Of a DNA stretch of 64,000 bases, positions 1-13,930 are shown piece after piece. The notes beneath the pieces were generated by a model. That model saw only the letters and a program-made list of their open reading frames with translations. It was not told the DNA's origin and did no database searches. The stretch's first letter is position 1, and each line of letters starts with the position of its first letter. Origin of the DNA: Erythrocercus mccallii (lineage: Eukaryota > Chordata > Aves > Passeriformes > Dicruridae); contig VZRG01001964.1 of assembly GCA_013397435.1 (NCBI GenBank), positions 62,352-126,351 of the forward strand, read 5' to 3'. The translations under genes were made by a program, and so were the position numbers.

Positions 1-326
1 CCACCCCTTGGTCTCTGGGGGTGGACTCGGCAGAGCGGAGCCAGCATTGCCAAGCCTGGAGCTGCTGTCAGAGGCTGCAGCTTCCCCTCTCCCTCACTAG
101 CAGCTTTTGGGGAGGCTCAGGGGCCTGGCTGGCCACCAGGCCCCGAGGAGCCACGCGCCAGAGCGGGCCGGCTCTGGTACCTGTTCCAAGGCAGGGAGGA
201 AAAAGGGCTGTTTCCCAGGATCCTCCGATATTTAACCCCTGTGTGTTCACATAGACGTGTCCCTTTCTAATTAGTTTGTCAACGTATAACTTCCTAAAAA
301 AATCACTTCCTGGCCAAACTACCACA
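1..326 (-). mobile_element. truncated LTR-like segment (probable avian ERV), cut by window start
   Basis: Read on the minus strand, the segment opens at 326 with TGTGGTAGTTTGGCC. About 90 bp later it has a TATA-like GTTAAATATC (plus 226-235), then a GC-rich stretch running to position 1. An AT-rich start with TG, a TATA-like box and a GC-rich downstream part is what an LTR looks like. The far end and any target duplication lie outside the window, so neither length nor family can be checked. The 85-codon minus frame inside it (68-325) is explained by the repeat and is not called a gene. A GC-rich non-LTR sequence is the alternative. Confidence 0.35.
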
Positions 327-3300
327 CTTGGCTACAAGAAAGGAGAGAAGATGATCACAAATGAAGATGGGTGGTTTTTTTTCTTAAAATGCAACACTTT
401 TCTTCCTAGAACAAGTCTTTAAACAACGAATGACAAAAGTGCAATCCATCTGCAGTTACAAGACTAATGAGTCTTGTAGGGATTGGTTCTTACATGGCCA
501 AAGTCAAGCCACCTTTGAGAAATAATTTACTGTAAATAGACAAAAGCCCCTCTTAAGTTGAGTCCAATGGCAATAATATCATACTGAATCTCTCCCCTAG
601 GTAATGATGCAGCAAGTAAATGAGTTAAAGCCTCCAAGCTTCTCTTGGCTACTGCAGTGAGCACCCACACTGAAGAATATCAGAGACTCATGGCAGAGCA
701 TGTTATTTTGTCAGCTTTTCAGAGGAGTCTTGAGTTGGAGTGTGGTTCAGGTAAAATGGAATTGACAACCTGTCCCCACACCCTGGACAGTTTTTTCCAA
801 ATGTAACTCATAAATTACTGGTGTGGCACTGATTGTACTGAAAAAATTTCCTCTGACTATTTTATATGTGCATTCTGCATTGAGCTTGGGGTGTCTGCTT
901 GGCAGGCAGTCCCTGTTGTACTGTTCTGTGCTGTGGGCAAATACATGCAGAGCATGTACCTCCAGAACATTATTGCCCTGTAGTTCTGCTACCACCCAAA
1001 CCAAGTTCCTAAAATGTATTGGATGCGGCTATGTGAACACATAGTTTCCAGCTCCCCAGTTTTTCCACAGACAGCCTTAAGTCATAGTCCATGTGCATCT
1101 TGTGCTGCATCCTGAGCAGCAAGATGAACAGCAGTTTTAAATGTACACGAGCAACATAAGTAAAGTAAAAAATAATAGCATAAAATGTTGTTTTAATGAA
1201 ATGCAACCAAACAATTGACAGTAAACTAGTCAGAAAGATGTAAAGTCTCTGTCATTGCAGGACAAATGCCACTTTGTGTTTCAAATCTGGTGGCTCCAGA
1301 ACTATATCTGCAACACCAGTGCCAAAGAGACCTTCCAGGGTGCTAATAAACAGACAGCATAATAAGATATCTTCCCTTCTTTTTACTGTTATTATGAGAG
1401 AACAGTGAATAAAAATTTCAGCTGGTGTGTATAATAAAGCAACCTGAGTGTCACCACTGAGAAACACCAAAGAAGGAGAACAGCCAATAATAAATAGCTG
1501 TAAAGATAAAACCAACCAGAAGGAAAATAAACACCAGACTTAAAGACTGGAGTTCACAATGCTTTGTCTAAGTCTTCTTGTACTCAGAAGAACAAAATTA
1601 CGTACCAAAGAAGGGGAGGAAAAACAAAAAGTAAAAATATATTACCTGATTCTGAGATAGTTAGAAGCAAGGTAAGGCTACTGGTAATGAGATCTTTGAT
1701 AAAAGGCAAAAGGAAAGTGTTCAAAAAGAAAGAAAGAAGCAAGCATAATGAATCCTGAAAAGCAATATTGTGGAAGAAAAGCAGCAGCTCTGGGGATTGT
1801 TAGCAATGAGTTATCATAAGGTTTCTTGCAGACTCAGCCTTGTGTCTCTTTCTGCAGCTCTGCATGTGGTCAGAGCTGGAATAGCAAACAACTCTTTTCA
1901 CCAATTCAGAGATCATAAAATTACACTTATGACTAAATAATCAACTGTACTTACTTTCTTTATACCTAAGGCATATGCTGAATGTGGTAAACTGCTGACA
2001 ACATAGGAGTAGATGGCTTAAGAGGCAAGCATCCAGAACACAGACAACTCATCTTCATGCTTCCTGTGAAGAAGGAATGTTGTTCAATAACTTACAGAGG
2101 GTCCCTCCTCTGGACAACAACAACCTTGAGAAACCCTTCCTCCCAGCTACATGCTGCTTGCCATGTTTTCTGGCAGTTGCACGTTTTGCTGCTGTTTCAG
2201 TATTTTAGGGTAACTTTTCCTCCTGAAGGGGGTAAAGTAAAAGTCCAGAGCTAGACCTCCTTTTTAAACTTTGCAAGAGCACATTATCTACCTGCTTCTC
2301 TACATAATGCTCCAATAGCCTTGAAGTTCAACACTGGCCAACATAGTAGAAGAATATGCTTAACACAGGGAGTGAAGGATGCGAGTAGTTTGTTTACATC
2401 ATGAATCATGTTCCTTCTTGAACAAGTGGAATTTACTAAAAAGCACCACAACAGGCAAAAAGGCAGAAAGGTTTCTGCACAGTGTGAGCTCCAGCTTTTT
2501 TTTTTCCTGTTTGAAGGGTTTTTTACCTAGGGATTGTGTCCTGTCTGGAGCTTTGCAAGGCACATCTAATGGTTTGTTCATACATTTCAAGCAAACCCAG
2601 TGCTAGAATGGGTGATGTGATGAATTTTTCCAGGCTTCTGCACACCAGGTTAGAATTTTTCCAGGTCTGGGCACCAATGTCTTTTCCATAGGGTTTTCAG
2701 TCTCTCAGCTCATTTCTTTTGTCTTCCCATTCTGGAGCAGAGAAAAAATTTGTATCTTAGAGTTTTAGGTATCTACCCCTTTCTCAAAACAGGGTTATAA
2801 AGTGAGAGAAATTTGGTGCTGCTGTGATAGAAACAAAACAACTGGATCTTCATTCCTCAGCCCGGAAGTATTAGACCATTCCACCCTCAAGCCCTAAGCT
2901 CCTACTTTGATCAGTAAAGATCGTGCAGTCAGCTGGACTGATTTCCAGTCCTCCTAGTAGAAGGAAAGGAAGCTGTAATTAAACCTGCGCCCACCCTTAT
3001 CTCAGAACAATGGTTAGTATTTTAGATTTTGTTCAAAGGTGACTAAGAGGAGTTCTGTAAAGGCAAAGTATCTTTTAATTAGTACCTCTAGTAGCAGGAA
3101 CAGCTAATGGATATTGTGTCACATGCAGGTTATTGCACCCTGAAGAGTTGTGGATAGTTATAGCACATACCTGACCATGAGATCAATCAATTCATGGTAG
3201 AGCTGTCCTACAGGCAAAGGAACTATGGGCATTTCAGCTCTGCTGGAGAAATGAATGGTTGTGAGTGCTCAGCACCTCTCCACACATGGCCTTTGCTCCC

Positions 3301-5547
3301 AATTTAAACACAACTTTCATAAAAGCCCTTCCAAGACCCATTATTCTTTATATCTACCCTGCTCCTGTGATGTGTGATCAGCTGCTAGAGAGCACGAGCT
3401 TTATAGGGCATCCAGAGTGAGTTTGCACCTCCTGGAAACACAAGATGTTGGCTGAAAGCACTGGATAATGTGTGTTTGAATTGTCCTTTGTCAAGGTCAC
3501 CCCTAGCTAACTGCCTCCGCAAGAATCCTGGGTATCAGTAATTTACAGCATCCCCCTCTTCTCTCCTGATGAGTTTTTGTTCTTCCTTTGAAAGTTCTCT
3601 TGTCTGCTACAAGCTATATGGAGAGAAAGTGAGTGAAGGGGCCTCATTATTTTAAATGGGGCTTGACAGAACCTAACAAAGAGCATAAAACAGAGCAACT
3701 TTCACAGACAATAGCACCAAGGCACTTAAAGCAAGGCTGAGAACTCAATTACAGCCCATTACTGTCGGAGCTGTCTCTCGTGCTCTTGCTCTTTCCCTGT
3801 ATATTGGTTTCTGCAAGATGAACTCACCATTGGCAAAGGTCAATCTGTTCAGCTGTGGTGTTTTGGCTAGTGATTCCTATTAGCACAGGTCAGTGCTGAT
3901 TCCAGCGTTCTCACAAATATCAAGAGAAAAACAACTGAAGGAAAAGTGTGTTTTCCTCTTTGATAATACTACAAAATGGCAAAAGTCAGTCAACTGCAAG
4001 GTAAAAAGCAGTATGTTGTTATGCACTGTTCTTGAAAAAGGTTATGACATGAGCCCGTAATGCGTCGTGAATACATGCACACATACATGTCTCCAAACAA
4101 TGCATGCATATAGCCTGGTTGCACTTTTCCTAAACTTTTATTTACTGTTATTCAGACCTTTTAACATTTATCAGACTTTTTGCCATTTATCCAAGATCTT
4201 AGATGGACAAACAGATGATTTTATAAGGTTTTCATAATTCTTCCGGTGAAGAACCATGGAGAACTAAATTCAAGTTGTAGCATTGGCTACAGTGGCTTAA
4301 AACCTGCTTGACTTCTGTCTGCCCATGAACAGCTCCCCATGCTCATCAAGACACATTGCCACACGTGTCAGTGTAAATGAGACGCTGGGATGGCAGGGCT
4401 CCTGCAGAAAGGACTACAGTAGAATAAAAAACAGCTCCTTGGATGCAACAGATCAGCATTGGACAGCCTGACAACAGGCTGTGAGAAACAGACCCATTTT
4501 AAAGTATATTAAAATGCTTTTGAATGAAATGTATTAAAAGATGTTTAAGGCTGAAACGACAATCAAGTTAAGAGAGCATATTCAAGGTAAGCTGCACAAC
4601 ATAATCCACCTTTCCTGTATATATCCATTATTGCTACAATTTGTCCATCATTCTGTGCAAAGGTGTCAGATGAATTTGGAATAAAGCTCAGCCATCCAGC
4701 TTTTGAAGCTGAGAACATCCCTCCCATTCTTGCCAGTTCCTCTCTCATCCATTACCCACTCTGTGAACAAGAATCCTCGAGTAGAGAGCAATGTATGCTT
4801 GTTGAGTACAATTCTGACATTTCCTCAGCTTCACAATTTGCCTGTTCAGACTTTTAATATTGGCATGTCTTAATTTTTCACTGTATTGGCACCCTGGCTT
4901 TTCTACCAAAACAGCCTCAAGTGGAACAACTCCCTTTCCTTCTCTGGGAGGCTGGGTGCCAACATGAACCCCTGTTTTTTCAGCTAACAGAGTAACTGAT
5001 ATCATCAGTAGACCTTTGTTGTCTATGTAACCAAAGTACAGGAGTGGAAGCTAACACACATTTCATAGCTGTGGCCTAAAACTATTTGTTGGAGGGGCCA
5101 GATTACAGACATCTGGAAGCTGCTTCATATTTCTGGCAGGGGGAAAGGTTTAGTGTTCTGAGAGTCAGAAAACACAGAAGAGATGGTTTAGGGGAGTTTA
5201 GAAACATGCACAATACACAGGGAAAATGTAAAGTGAGTTCAGTAGCTACAGAGATTTTTAAATGAGTGTAGAAATGTAATTTTGTCAGTCATAACAAAGA
5301 GCTTTTCTTTATTTCCAAGTTCCCCTAGCAAGCAAATGTCATGTCTGTGTTTGGGATCAGAAAATTTCTTTTTAAAATAATAAAAATGGAACCAATTAAT
5401 TAATGAAAAGCAAAGGAATAGAGAATTTTCCCTTATCACCTTCCTTAAAAGGTTGAAACACCTTTTGCTGCAGTTAGAGAAAATATGTTATTGTCTTTGA
5501 GCATATTACCTTACGTGAATAAACTCTTAAACAGAAAAGGCATATTT
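327..5547. other. no gene recognised; AT-rich unique-looking DNA
   Basis: Frames here are at most about 95 codons on either strand and resemble no protein I know. I see no CR1 or LTR ends. The segment is consistent with intron or intergenic sequence. Confidence 0.6.
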
Positions 5548-5613
5548 AGCATAGTAAATGGTACTCAGTGTATAGCAATGAGCATAGTAAATGGTACTCA
5601 GTGTATAGCAATG
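5548..5613. repeat. perfect 2 x 33-bp tandem duplication
   Basis: Two adjacent identical 33-bp units (5548-5580 and 5581-5613) each start AGCATAGTAAATGG and end ATAGCAATG. They are followed by the first 6 bp of a third copy (AGCATA, 5614-5619). There is no mismatch between the units, which suggests a recent duplication, or an allele or assembly difference. It lies in otherwise unremarkable AT-rich DNA. Confidence 0.95.
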
Positions 5614-5619
5614 AGCATA

Positions 5620-8600
5620 CTGCTCTCTCTGGCTGTTATATAATGATATTTTTGTTACTCCAAGGGCATTAGTACATGCTTTGTCTACCAGTTTCCCTGT
5701 TACCAGTAAAACCTTAGAATCAGCTGTTATTTGCTTTTTCACTTTTCTCCTCGTTGGCTTTCTTAGAGATTCTAACACATGCATTAAAAAAGCTTGCCAG
5801 AATTTTCTGAGCAAATAAGTTTTCCTGCAGTTTTTCAGAAAAATGTGTTTGTATATGAGGGCTAAATGTTTCTGGAAAAATGTTTAAAAATTCCAGTAAG
5901 TAAGCATAATGCTCATTTTTCAGAAAGTCAACAGAATGGAGCTGAACTCTGACCAGCTGCCTGGAAAGACCAATGTGCTACGTGAGATGCGATCCTTGCA
6001 CAGCTGCTGGCTGCTTGGTCCTTCCTCCTGTCTTTACCCAAGGCTGGACTCCAGTTGCACAAAGCCTCTTCTCCAGCAGCTGCACACATATTCCCAGGGT
6101 AGGGCATATCAGAATCCAAGATCCCAAGGGGCTGAGGGACAAAAAGCTCAAGGAATTTGTTTCAGAATCTCTTTCATTCTGCTTGTTCAAAGGAGGCTTG
6201 GTTTGGATTTTGTCATGCTGGCATATCCCACAATGGTGAAATACATCCTAGACTAGCCTGATTTCATCTCTCTTAGATAGTTGCTGTTGCCTGAAAATAT
6301 TTTACAGTTCTGCAGTTAAATTTTGCTATGTTGGGTCCCAGCAACCAAAAGATTTTCTTGTGCCATTGAACACGTTGAAAGTTATTTTTAGTAAGGACAA
6401 CTTTTTCTTTATGTTTTGATGTTGTTGAAAGATGTCTTGCATGTTGTTGGGTGTTGTTGAAATCTACGTGGGTTTGACTAAGAAGCTGTACAGTTCTCTT
6501 TTATGATATCCATTCCCTATAACATGTTTTGTTGCTACCAGCATTTTCAGACCTCTGACAGTAAATCTGGCTCTCCTGTTTCTTGCAGGATTTGTTTATT
6601 TTCACACTCCCAGGGTAACGGCTATATTTTGTGATATTTGAAATAATGGTGTGCAGAAGGGTACACAAACAAAATGGGACCTTCAGGCAATGCCACAGTG
6701 TAACAAATGTCAGTATTTTTCTTGCTGCTTTTTTCTCCTTCCACTCCATTTTTTTCCCTCAGCATGACCTCTCTCTCTTCTCTATTTACTCTTGAAAAAT
6801 GTTCCATTTCTGTTTCCTGTGAGGCGGGAGAATAGTGGACTGAGGGAAACTGATGAGGAACTGTCTAGCACACCTCTGTCCTTCCTGTTCTTGTCCTTTC
6901 CAACACAGTTTCTGTTGTTCACACATACTGAGTAAATGGGGAGTTTCCACCAAATCTCTGGCTCCTGTCTCAGATGCTCCCTGCTCTGCAGACAGGAAGG
7001 AAGGAAGACAGGTAGTAGTAGGAAAAGGAAGAGACCTAATGAGGAAGGACGGCCTGATAGCCTTCATGATGTGTGGTGTGTGATGGCCAGCCCAGCTGGT
7101 GGGACTTTAATGGTAAAACAGATTTTAGTCTTCTGTCCCATATCTACATATCAATAACTTCTTCCCCTGGAAAAATATTTTCAGCTTTTAGGCACTCTTC
7201 CTCTTGTCAAGCTCTAAATTAGATTGCTTTGGAAATCACACATCTGAAAGCCCAAAATTTGACCCTATATTCATGTAGATGGATGAGAGTAACCAATAAT
7301 CTCCCCTCAAGTTGTATTTTACCTCTCACTGAAAACACTGAGGATCTTTAAGGTCTGTAAGACCTACAGAAAAAATGTGTCATGCAAGACTGCATCAGCA
7401 AGACAACCAAGCAATTTTCTGATGAAGAACAAAAAGGAACTAAAGGCAAAAAGACATATGCTTTTGTGTCTTTTAACTCAAAGACACTATTAATGACTTC
7501 TCAGAGAATTTTGACAAAAAACTGCACTTGTAGCTCTCTTTTTCTACCCCTGTTCCCTAGAGCTTTCTATACATTTCTCAGTGATGATGAATACAGGTAC
7601 TCAGGTAGCCACATCAGACACAACCACGGTTGTAATAGAAATAGGATACATAGAATATCTGTGTCAGTTTTTTTACTCAGACAGCATTTTTTCCTCTCAG
7701 ACAAACTATACCCCTAAAATTTCTCAGCATAAAACCTCCCTGATCATTCAGAGAATATTCATGCATTTTACCAGGATCTTCTACCATCATAGTCTCACCT
7801 TGAAGAACATAGCAGCATGCAGATTTTAAAGCTAGGCATAATGCAAAACAGTTCATTTATTTCTCACTCACTTCAGTTTCACCGATTCCCATGGAAAGAT
7901 ATAAGCAGTTTTTCTTGAAGGAATAATAATCAGAGAAAAATCTTGGTTTAAGAGGTTTGTGAGGCGTTGTATATAGCAGGACATCTATGTTGTATGAGGA
8001 TAATTTCTTCATCTGAACTAAACCCAAGAATTCTATAGCAATTTTCTTCAACAATTTATTAACAACCACTGGGTCATGAGTGTCCATGGATTTCACCAAC
8101 CTCAACTTTCTAATTATCATGGTTAACATTACAAAATAAATGCATTTTGCAAGTCATGTTCAATTGTTCAAAAACCCCAGCCACATATTGCTTCACAGAC
8201 CAATCACCCATAAAGAATACTGAGTGTGGCAAATAGCATTAAAGAGTCTTAAGGAAACAATCACATTGTGCTGGAGAAACAAATGTAAAAATAACCAGTT
8301 CCGTGAGATTTTCAGAGATCCTACAGTAGAAATACTGAGATACATGAATCTCTGCTTTTCTCAAATTGAAATGAAAACCATGCAGTGGACTTTAGCAAGC
8401 TCCTCACAGCACAACAAATTCCTAGAGCAGACTGGGACCCAGTTATGAGTGGAAGGACCTTCCTAACAAAGCAGCCATTCCAACTCTGATCACCAAAAAA
8501 CTCTTTGTGTGCTAATGCTCAGAACGCATGGACTCACTAGATATTCACCAGCAGCCCTCATTTCATTTTACCTCTTACTGAACTATTTCAAAATGCAAAC

Positions 8601-11600
8601 TATCTCCTTCCTCCTCTCTGTCTCTCTTTTTCTCCTTCCAGACTCACAGCTCTCCCTTTTCCATGTTTTCTGAATTTGTTTGAGAGAGCAACATAACTAT
8701 ATCAAACAAAAAGCAATTATTTCCAGTCTATACTTCAGCTTGGGCTTCAGTGCTCATCTTGTCTGACAAAAAGACTGTGACAAAATTTTCTGTGCGTTCC
8801 AGTTCTGTACAGAGTGGCAGTGTTCTTTATTAGACAAGCTGACAAGCTTCGTTAAATTTTCCATTGAATTTTAGCTGGACGTGTCTTAAGACAGCACGTT
8901 TACAGTCACACAGATTTTGTGCTGTAATTCAGTGAGTGTTATGTACCATCCAGCTGCATTTAATGGAGTCTCATGGGTGTGAGCAGGTCCATAACCTCTT
9001 AATTAAAAACGGTGTAGCACAAACAGACCCAAAAGACTGCAAAAGTACCTGATGCACAATTAAAACAAAGCTCTAATAGCTTTGTTGCTTGCCTCTAGTG
9101 ATAAAATAGAACAATCAGAACACCCAATAAAAATCTATCAGTCTGTGTGGAGAAACATGTTTTGTGAAAGACTGGAAAATGCTGCTCTATTTGTGAGCAG
9201 TGTTACAAATATCTTTTTTTCATGTTATAAACCCTTTGGTGGCAGAGCTACTTTAAGTGAATTACATCCTGACAAAAGTTACTCCTTCACCTTCATCCAT
9301 CCTACTGCTTGTGTGGGACTGGTTTAAAGATGTTGAAAATCTATTTAACACACATGCACACACAAACCTCTGAGGTTTTAACCCAAAAGCTCTACAGAAG
9401 AGATTCCTTTCTGTTGAAGAAAACCATACCCATAGATGCAATATGGAACAGAGCACAGATAAGGCACTAGTAAGCACTAGAGAGTGTTGCAGATGAGGGA
9501 AAAAGGAAAGCAGGCAGTGGTCAGAAAGATCTTAAGCCATCTTTTGTGCTAAAGGCTGTCACATGAAGTACTGCTCTTGGTATTTACAGAACATTTTCCT
9601 TTACTGAGTGATCTGAACTATCTGTTGAAAACACCTAGAACTTTGTACCTCTCTAGAAAAAAACAATTGACTTTTAAAGGGTATGTTCTGCATTCTTTTT
9701 TTCCTCTTTGTTTCTTGATCAAAAGCTTATCGTCACTTGAAGAGAAAGTTAAGGATTAGGTGTACTGACTTTCACTAAAACTAGAAGTGACTAGATGTCA
9801 TTACAGACCCTGTTTTCATTCCAAGATATGTAGATCCCTTGGCTGTAGATAACCATTGTAACTTTTAACTGCACAGTCTTCAAATCTTTTAAATATGAGG
9901 CTGTCAGGTCTCATCCTACAATCAGATCCTGGCTTTGATCAAGGCAGACTTGAGCCATTGTGATTGCTACCCAGAAGACATACTTAGTTTGCATAAAGTA
10001 TTATTCTTATAGAATCTGTGTCAGATACCATGTCTGTGTTTCCATCAACTTTGGGGACGTTTTGGACAAATTATTTAATGTTTCTTAGACTTTACCTCTG
10101 GCAGAATTTTTAATGTGAAAAAAGAGAAGCAATTAAGTCCACTTTGTCTTTGCATGTTTTGTCATAGGGCTGTTGAGCTTAGGATACATTTCTAAATGTC
10201 TGCCTAAGCCATTCACCTGAATTATGTAAGAGCTGATTTAATTATCCCTAAAAGCTTCCCTCAAAATGAAATTCCATCTTATCCTTATATATCTAGATGC
10301 CTAGAATTTGTTACTGTCCTTAAAATAGCAAACCAATAACCATGTTATGGGAATGTGTTACACTACAGAGAGGCTCCTCACTTACATCAGAAAGTCAACA
10401 AGTACCATAGTCCTGTGAAGGTTTATCCCTGTTACCCATTCCCCTTAAGGGTGCAGAGTAACCCCCAGACCAGCTTTCATATTAAACCTTCTCATTTCTG
10501 AAAACTCCTGCATACTAGCCCACATTTACTAGACACGTTATTGTTTTCTAAAGAAGTAAGCTGAAAATTATTTTTGTTTCCTGAAGTAAGTTGTTAAGTA
10601 TTTGTGAAAAATTAAACCTCGTAAATTTTGGTGCAAAAATTGTTTGTCTCGTGGATGCATTAAACAGAGCCATACCACAGTATTATGGAGCTATTTGCCT
10701 CAGAGTCTCTTATAACACCTCATATGATACATTTTCTCCAGGGAACATCAAACTAATACAGAGATTTTGAACTTCAAGAAACCAGACTCTCTGTCCCACA
10801 GTGCACCTTTATGGTTATTGATGTATGGCAGAACCAAAATTTGTTTCTGTTTAGATGTAGATGTAGATAGAGATTTATAGATGTGTTCTACTTTAAGGAG
10901 CTTTGTTTTTCTACAGAATCAGCATTTTCCAGATCAAAATTTTTATGTGCAAACATTTGTCAAAGATATTTGTCTTTGAAAATCAGTCCCAATGGAAATT
11001 TCTCAAATAGCAGAATTTTGAATATATACTGCCAAATACCTGCCTTTTACCACCTTCACACTGTACCAAAAGTTTGCTTCTGGGCTCTATTATGTGACAC
11101 TCATTTTATGAGGCATCCTTAGGGTTAAGTGAAGCTTCTTGTATTTGGTGCAAGATGTGCCTAAAACTAACATACATATATGTTCCCAAGAGAAGGAAAT
11201 TATGGATCAAAACACTCTCTTATCAGCTTTATTATCTTTATTGTTAACATGCCAGCTATACAGTCTTTTATTACCTGCTCAGAATTTACTAAAATAAAGG
11301 AGAAGTTTGATATAATTTTTACCTTTTTAAGATATGTAATGTGTAGAATATTGCAAAAAGTGCTAAAAATGTTGCACCAAGGTTCTTTGAATAGCACAGG
11401 ACAATGCCTCTCTCTTACCTCCCAGAGAAGCTATCAACTTGACATTTGTTTCTAAATGTCAGTAAGACCAGAGTGGGTGAAATGAGTCTCTGAACTTTTC
11501 TTGCTGTTAGCTAGGGAGCAAGGATGGCTAGTTTAAAATAAGAGTATGGAATGAGAGAGACTATGTGTAGTCAGAGGAGAGGGGAAGTTAATTTTTCCTG

Positions 11601-12119
11601 TTGTTGTCTGTCCATATCAGGTTCTGGTCATGAAGCAGCGAACAGTTCACTCTTAACTAGACAGATCAGAATCGGAATGGGTGTTTGTAATGTGACAAAT
11701 GTGGTTTATTAACTAGGAATGATGCTCCACTGCTGAGGGTGGTTTGGAAGAAGATAAGAGCTTGGCCGGTGGCTCAAACTCATGGAGGAGTCCTTCACTG
11801 AATACTACCTGGTGACAAGTAGAAAATGCAGAATACATGACACATATTTTGCATCTGAGAAGAGTGATAATGATACCAGCAGAAAACTGATAAGGCTTCA
11901 GAGCTATGCTGCTAGAGCAAATGCTAGGAAGAAAAAACCCATAATTTGGGAGCCTTGGACAATTCCAGGCTGTCTCTTTCTCCACCCAGGCTCCACACAG
12001 CCTACTTCTCTCTTTGCCCTGCTTTTGCAGATTTCTAAAAATGGTTTTAAGTGGAGTTCTCACTGAATTCTGAGAGAATCATTCCAGGACTTATCTAGGA
12101 ATTCTGGCAATACCTTCAA
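5620..12119. other. no gene recognised; AT-rich DNA
   Basis: The longest frames are about 115 codons (near 5909-6256 and 11713-12063), open on both strands and without a recognisable domain. No repeat family could be identified. A short GATGTA/GATAGA run occurs at about 10854-10880. Confidence 0.6.
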
Positions 12120-12425
12120 AATTACTTTCCTTGATCATTTCTCTTTTAAGCTCCCTATTTTATCTACTTCTTCTACTTTCCCTCCAATTTTCATCTTCTT
12201 TTTAGCTTCTTCTTTACCATCTCTGTGTCTTGTGTTTTTCACCACCAAAGAACTCTTATCCTCCCCTGGGGAAACAGAGAAATTGAAGATAATTTGTTCT
12301 GCTTCATCTTTATTTTATTTCTGTTTTGTTTTTCATTCCCTCAATTATCACACCTTCTTACTCCTTTTCTCCTTCTCTTCTCTAGTTCTACTCACTGCCT
12401 TTCTTACTGTCTGTTTTCTGGTTTT
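12120..12425 (+). other. pyrimidine-rich tract on the plus strand
   Basis: About 300 bp strongly enriched in C and T on the plus strand, with runs such as CTCCTTTTCTCCTTCTCTTC near 12360-12380. Only 12231-12300 interrupts it. A long strand-asymmetric pyrimidine run could be a degraded simple repeat or the region upstream of a splice acceptor. No exon was recognised downstream. Confidence 0.55.
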
Positions 12426-13019
12426 GTGACAGATTTCTGACAGAGTAACTTGCTGCAGGTCAGTGGAAATTAGGAGAATTTGTTTTTCTATTATTGCTGC
12501 AGCTTTGCACAACACAAGTTAATGTAGCATTGCAGTCGTGATGATCTTAACAAGCTTAGAAATGACATTTCAATTATAAATCACAGCCCTTTATAACTTT
12601 CTTAAAAAATATTACCTTTGGGGCTCAGATTTTTCATGCTCAGTCTCAGTTCAAGACTCAATTGATTTTAGAATCTTTCATAAACATCAATCCAGCTGTT
12701 TATATTTTTTTTCAAAGTTATCCAATCAAGAAGGGGGAAAAATTATTTTCACCACTTAAGTAACGTATTTTTCATATGCTTTTCAGCCCCAGCAACTCAA
12801 AACAACTTTGTTTTGAAACTTCACCCTTGAAAATGAATGTACTTCTGAATGATGCAGTGCTGTGTTTGAAGAAATTTGGTTTGGAAATTACATACTTATA
12901 AACATTAGAACACTGTGTGCTGAACATGTACAAAACATTATTTCCCTTCTTTGATTTAGGCCTCTATCCAACAGTGATTAACGTTCCCAGGTATGAATAT
13001 TTGTTTGTGCACTCATGAA

Positions 13020-13260
13020 ACATAGAGATGGAAAAGTTCTATTGCATCATCTAGCTCATCTTACCTCCAAAGGCTTAAGGCTGCACTCTCTGTTTGTACT
13101 AGTGACAGAAGCTGAGAGTCACAGAAAGGTCCTTTCTTGAAAATTTTCTGCAGTGTTAGTGGGACAGGGTCAGCAATCACTCCAAAGAACATTTCTTTGT
13201 TTGTACCTTGGCTTTGCCATCTAAAACATTTTCTAGGATTTCCTGATATGAAATTAAAGA
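13020..13260 (-). mobile_element. possible old CR1-like LINE 3' fragment
   Basis: The plus-strand stretch CATAGAGATGGAAAAG (from about 13021) followed by TGCATCATCTAG resembles the start of minus-strand copies of old amniote CR1 elements. The rest matches only loosely, which fits an old copy. This is a pattern-based guess. An alignment to CR1 subfamily consensuses would decide it. Confidence 0.35.
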
Positions 13261-13351
13261 AACAGTAAAAATGTGTATGCAACAGGATTGCCCAGTCATG
13301 CCTGAGGCACTCAGCTTCCCTGACCTGCTTTGTAATTTTGAAGATCTGAAG

Positions 13352-13412
13352 ACCTGAAGATCTTGTCAGGAAGTTTCCCTTGCTATGACTTGCATTGTCA
13401 AGATCTTCAGGT
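13352..13412. repeat. 14-bp perfect inverted repeat (hairpin)
   Basis: ACCTGAAGATCTTG at 13352-13365 is exactly the reverse complement of CAAGATCTTCAGGT at 13399-13412. A 33-nt spacer separates them, and two further pairs are possible inside the stem after one mismatch. The left arm sits in a run of GAAGATCT/GAAGACCT direct repeats (from about 13340). It is shorter than a typical microRNA precursor stem. Confidence 0.85.
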
Positions 13413-13885
13413 TATGGCAATAGTCAAGTCATGACCAGTTATGTCCCCCTAAACAATACTCCTCTCTCTTTATTATTTGTTCTTTATTACGAATATATAT
13501 AGCATGTTATGCCAATTGCCATTCACTTTTTTTAGACAACCTAGTTGTGTCAAGCTTCCTTCATCTCTGTCTGTAAGCCAGTTCATGGAGTCATTCAGTT
13601 ATCCAACAGACACTTGCACTCATTGCACTCATCCCTAGCTGTCCTGTTATCCCAGCATATCTGCCTTCTTCTGCACTTATTTGCACTTCTTCATATTTTT
13701 CAATAAGTTTTTGATTTTAATAGGAGTACCTGGAATGGAAAGCAGTTCTCAATGGTACTTAACAGCATCCCATGGCAAGTCTATTCTAGGAAAACACTTT
13801 GGCTGGCTAGGGAATAATAAATATTTATCCTGAAAGAAAAAATTATCTTAGTTCTTAGCTAAACATGTGAGATATTTGTGGCATT

Positions 13886-13930
13886 AAAAAAAAAAAAAAA
13901 GAAAAGAAAAAAGAAGGAGAAAAACATCAA
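13886..13930. repeat. A-rich tract (15 consecutive A, then A/G-rich)
   Basis: A run of 15 A at 13886-13900 continues as A/G-rich sequence to about 13930. It could be a simple repeat or the tail of a decayed retroposed sequence. No identifiable retrocopy lies upstream. Confidence 0.8.
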
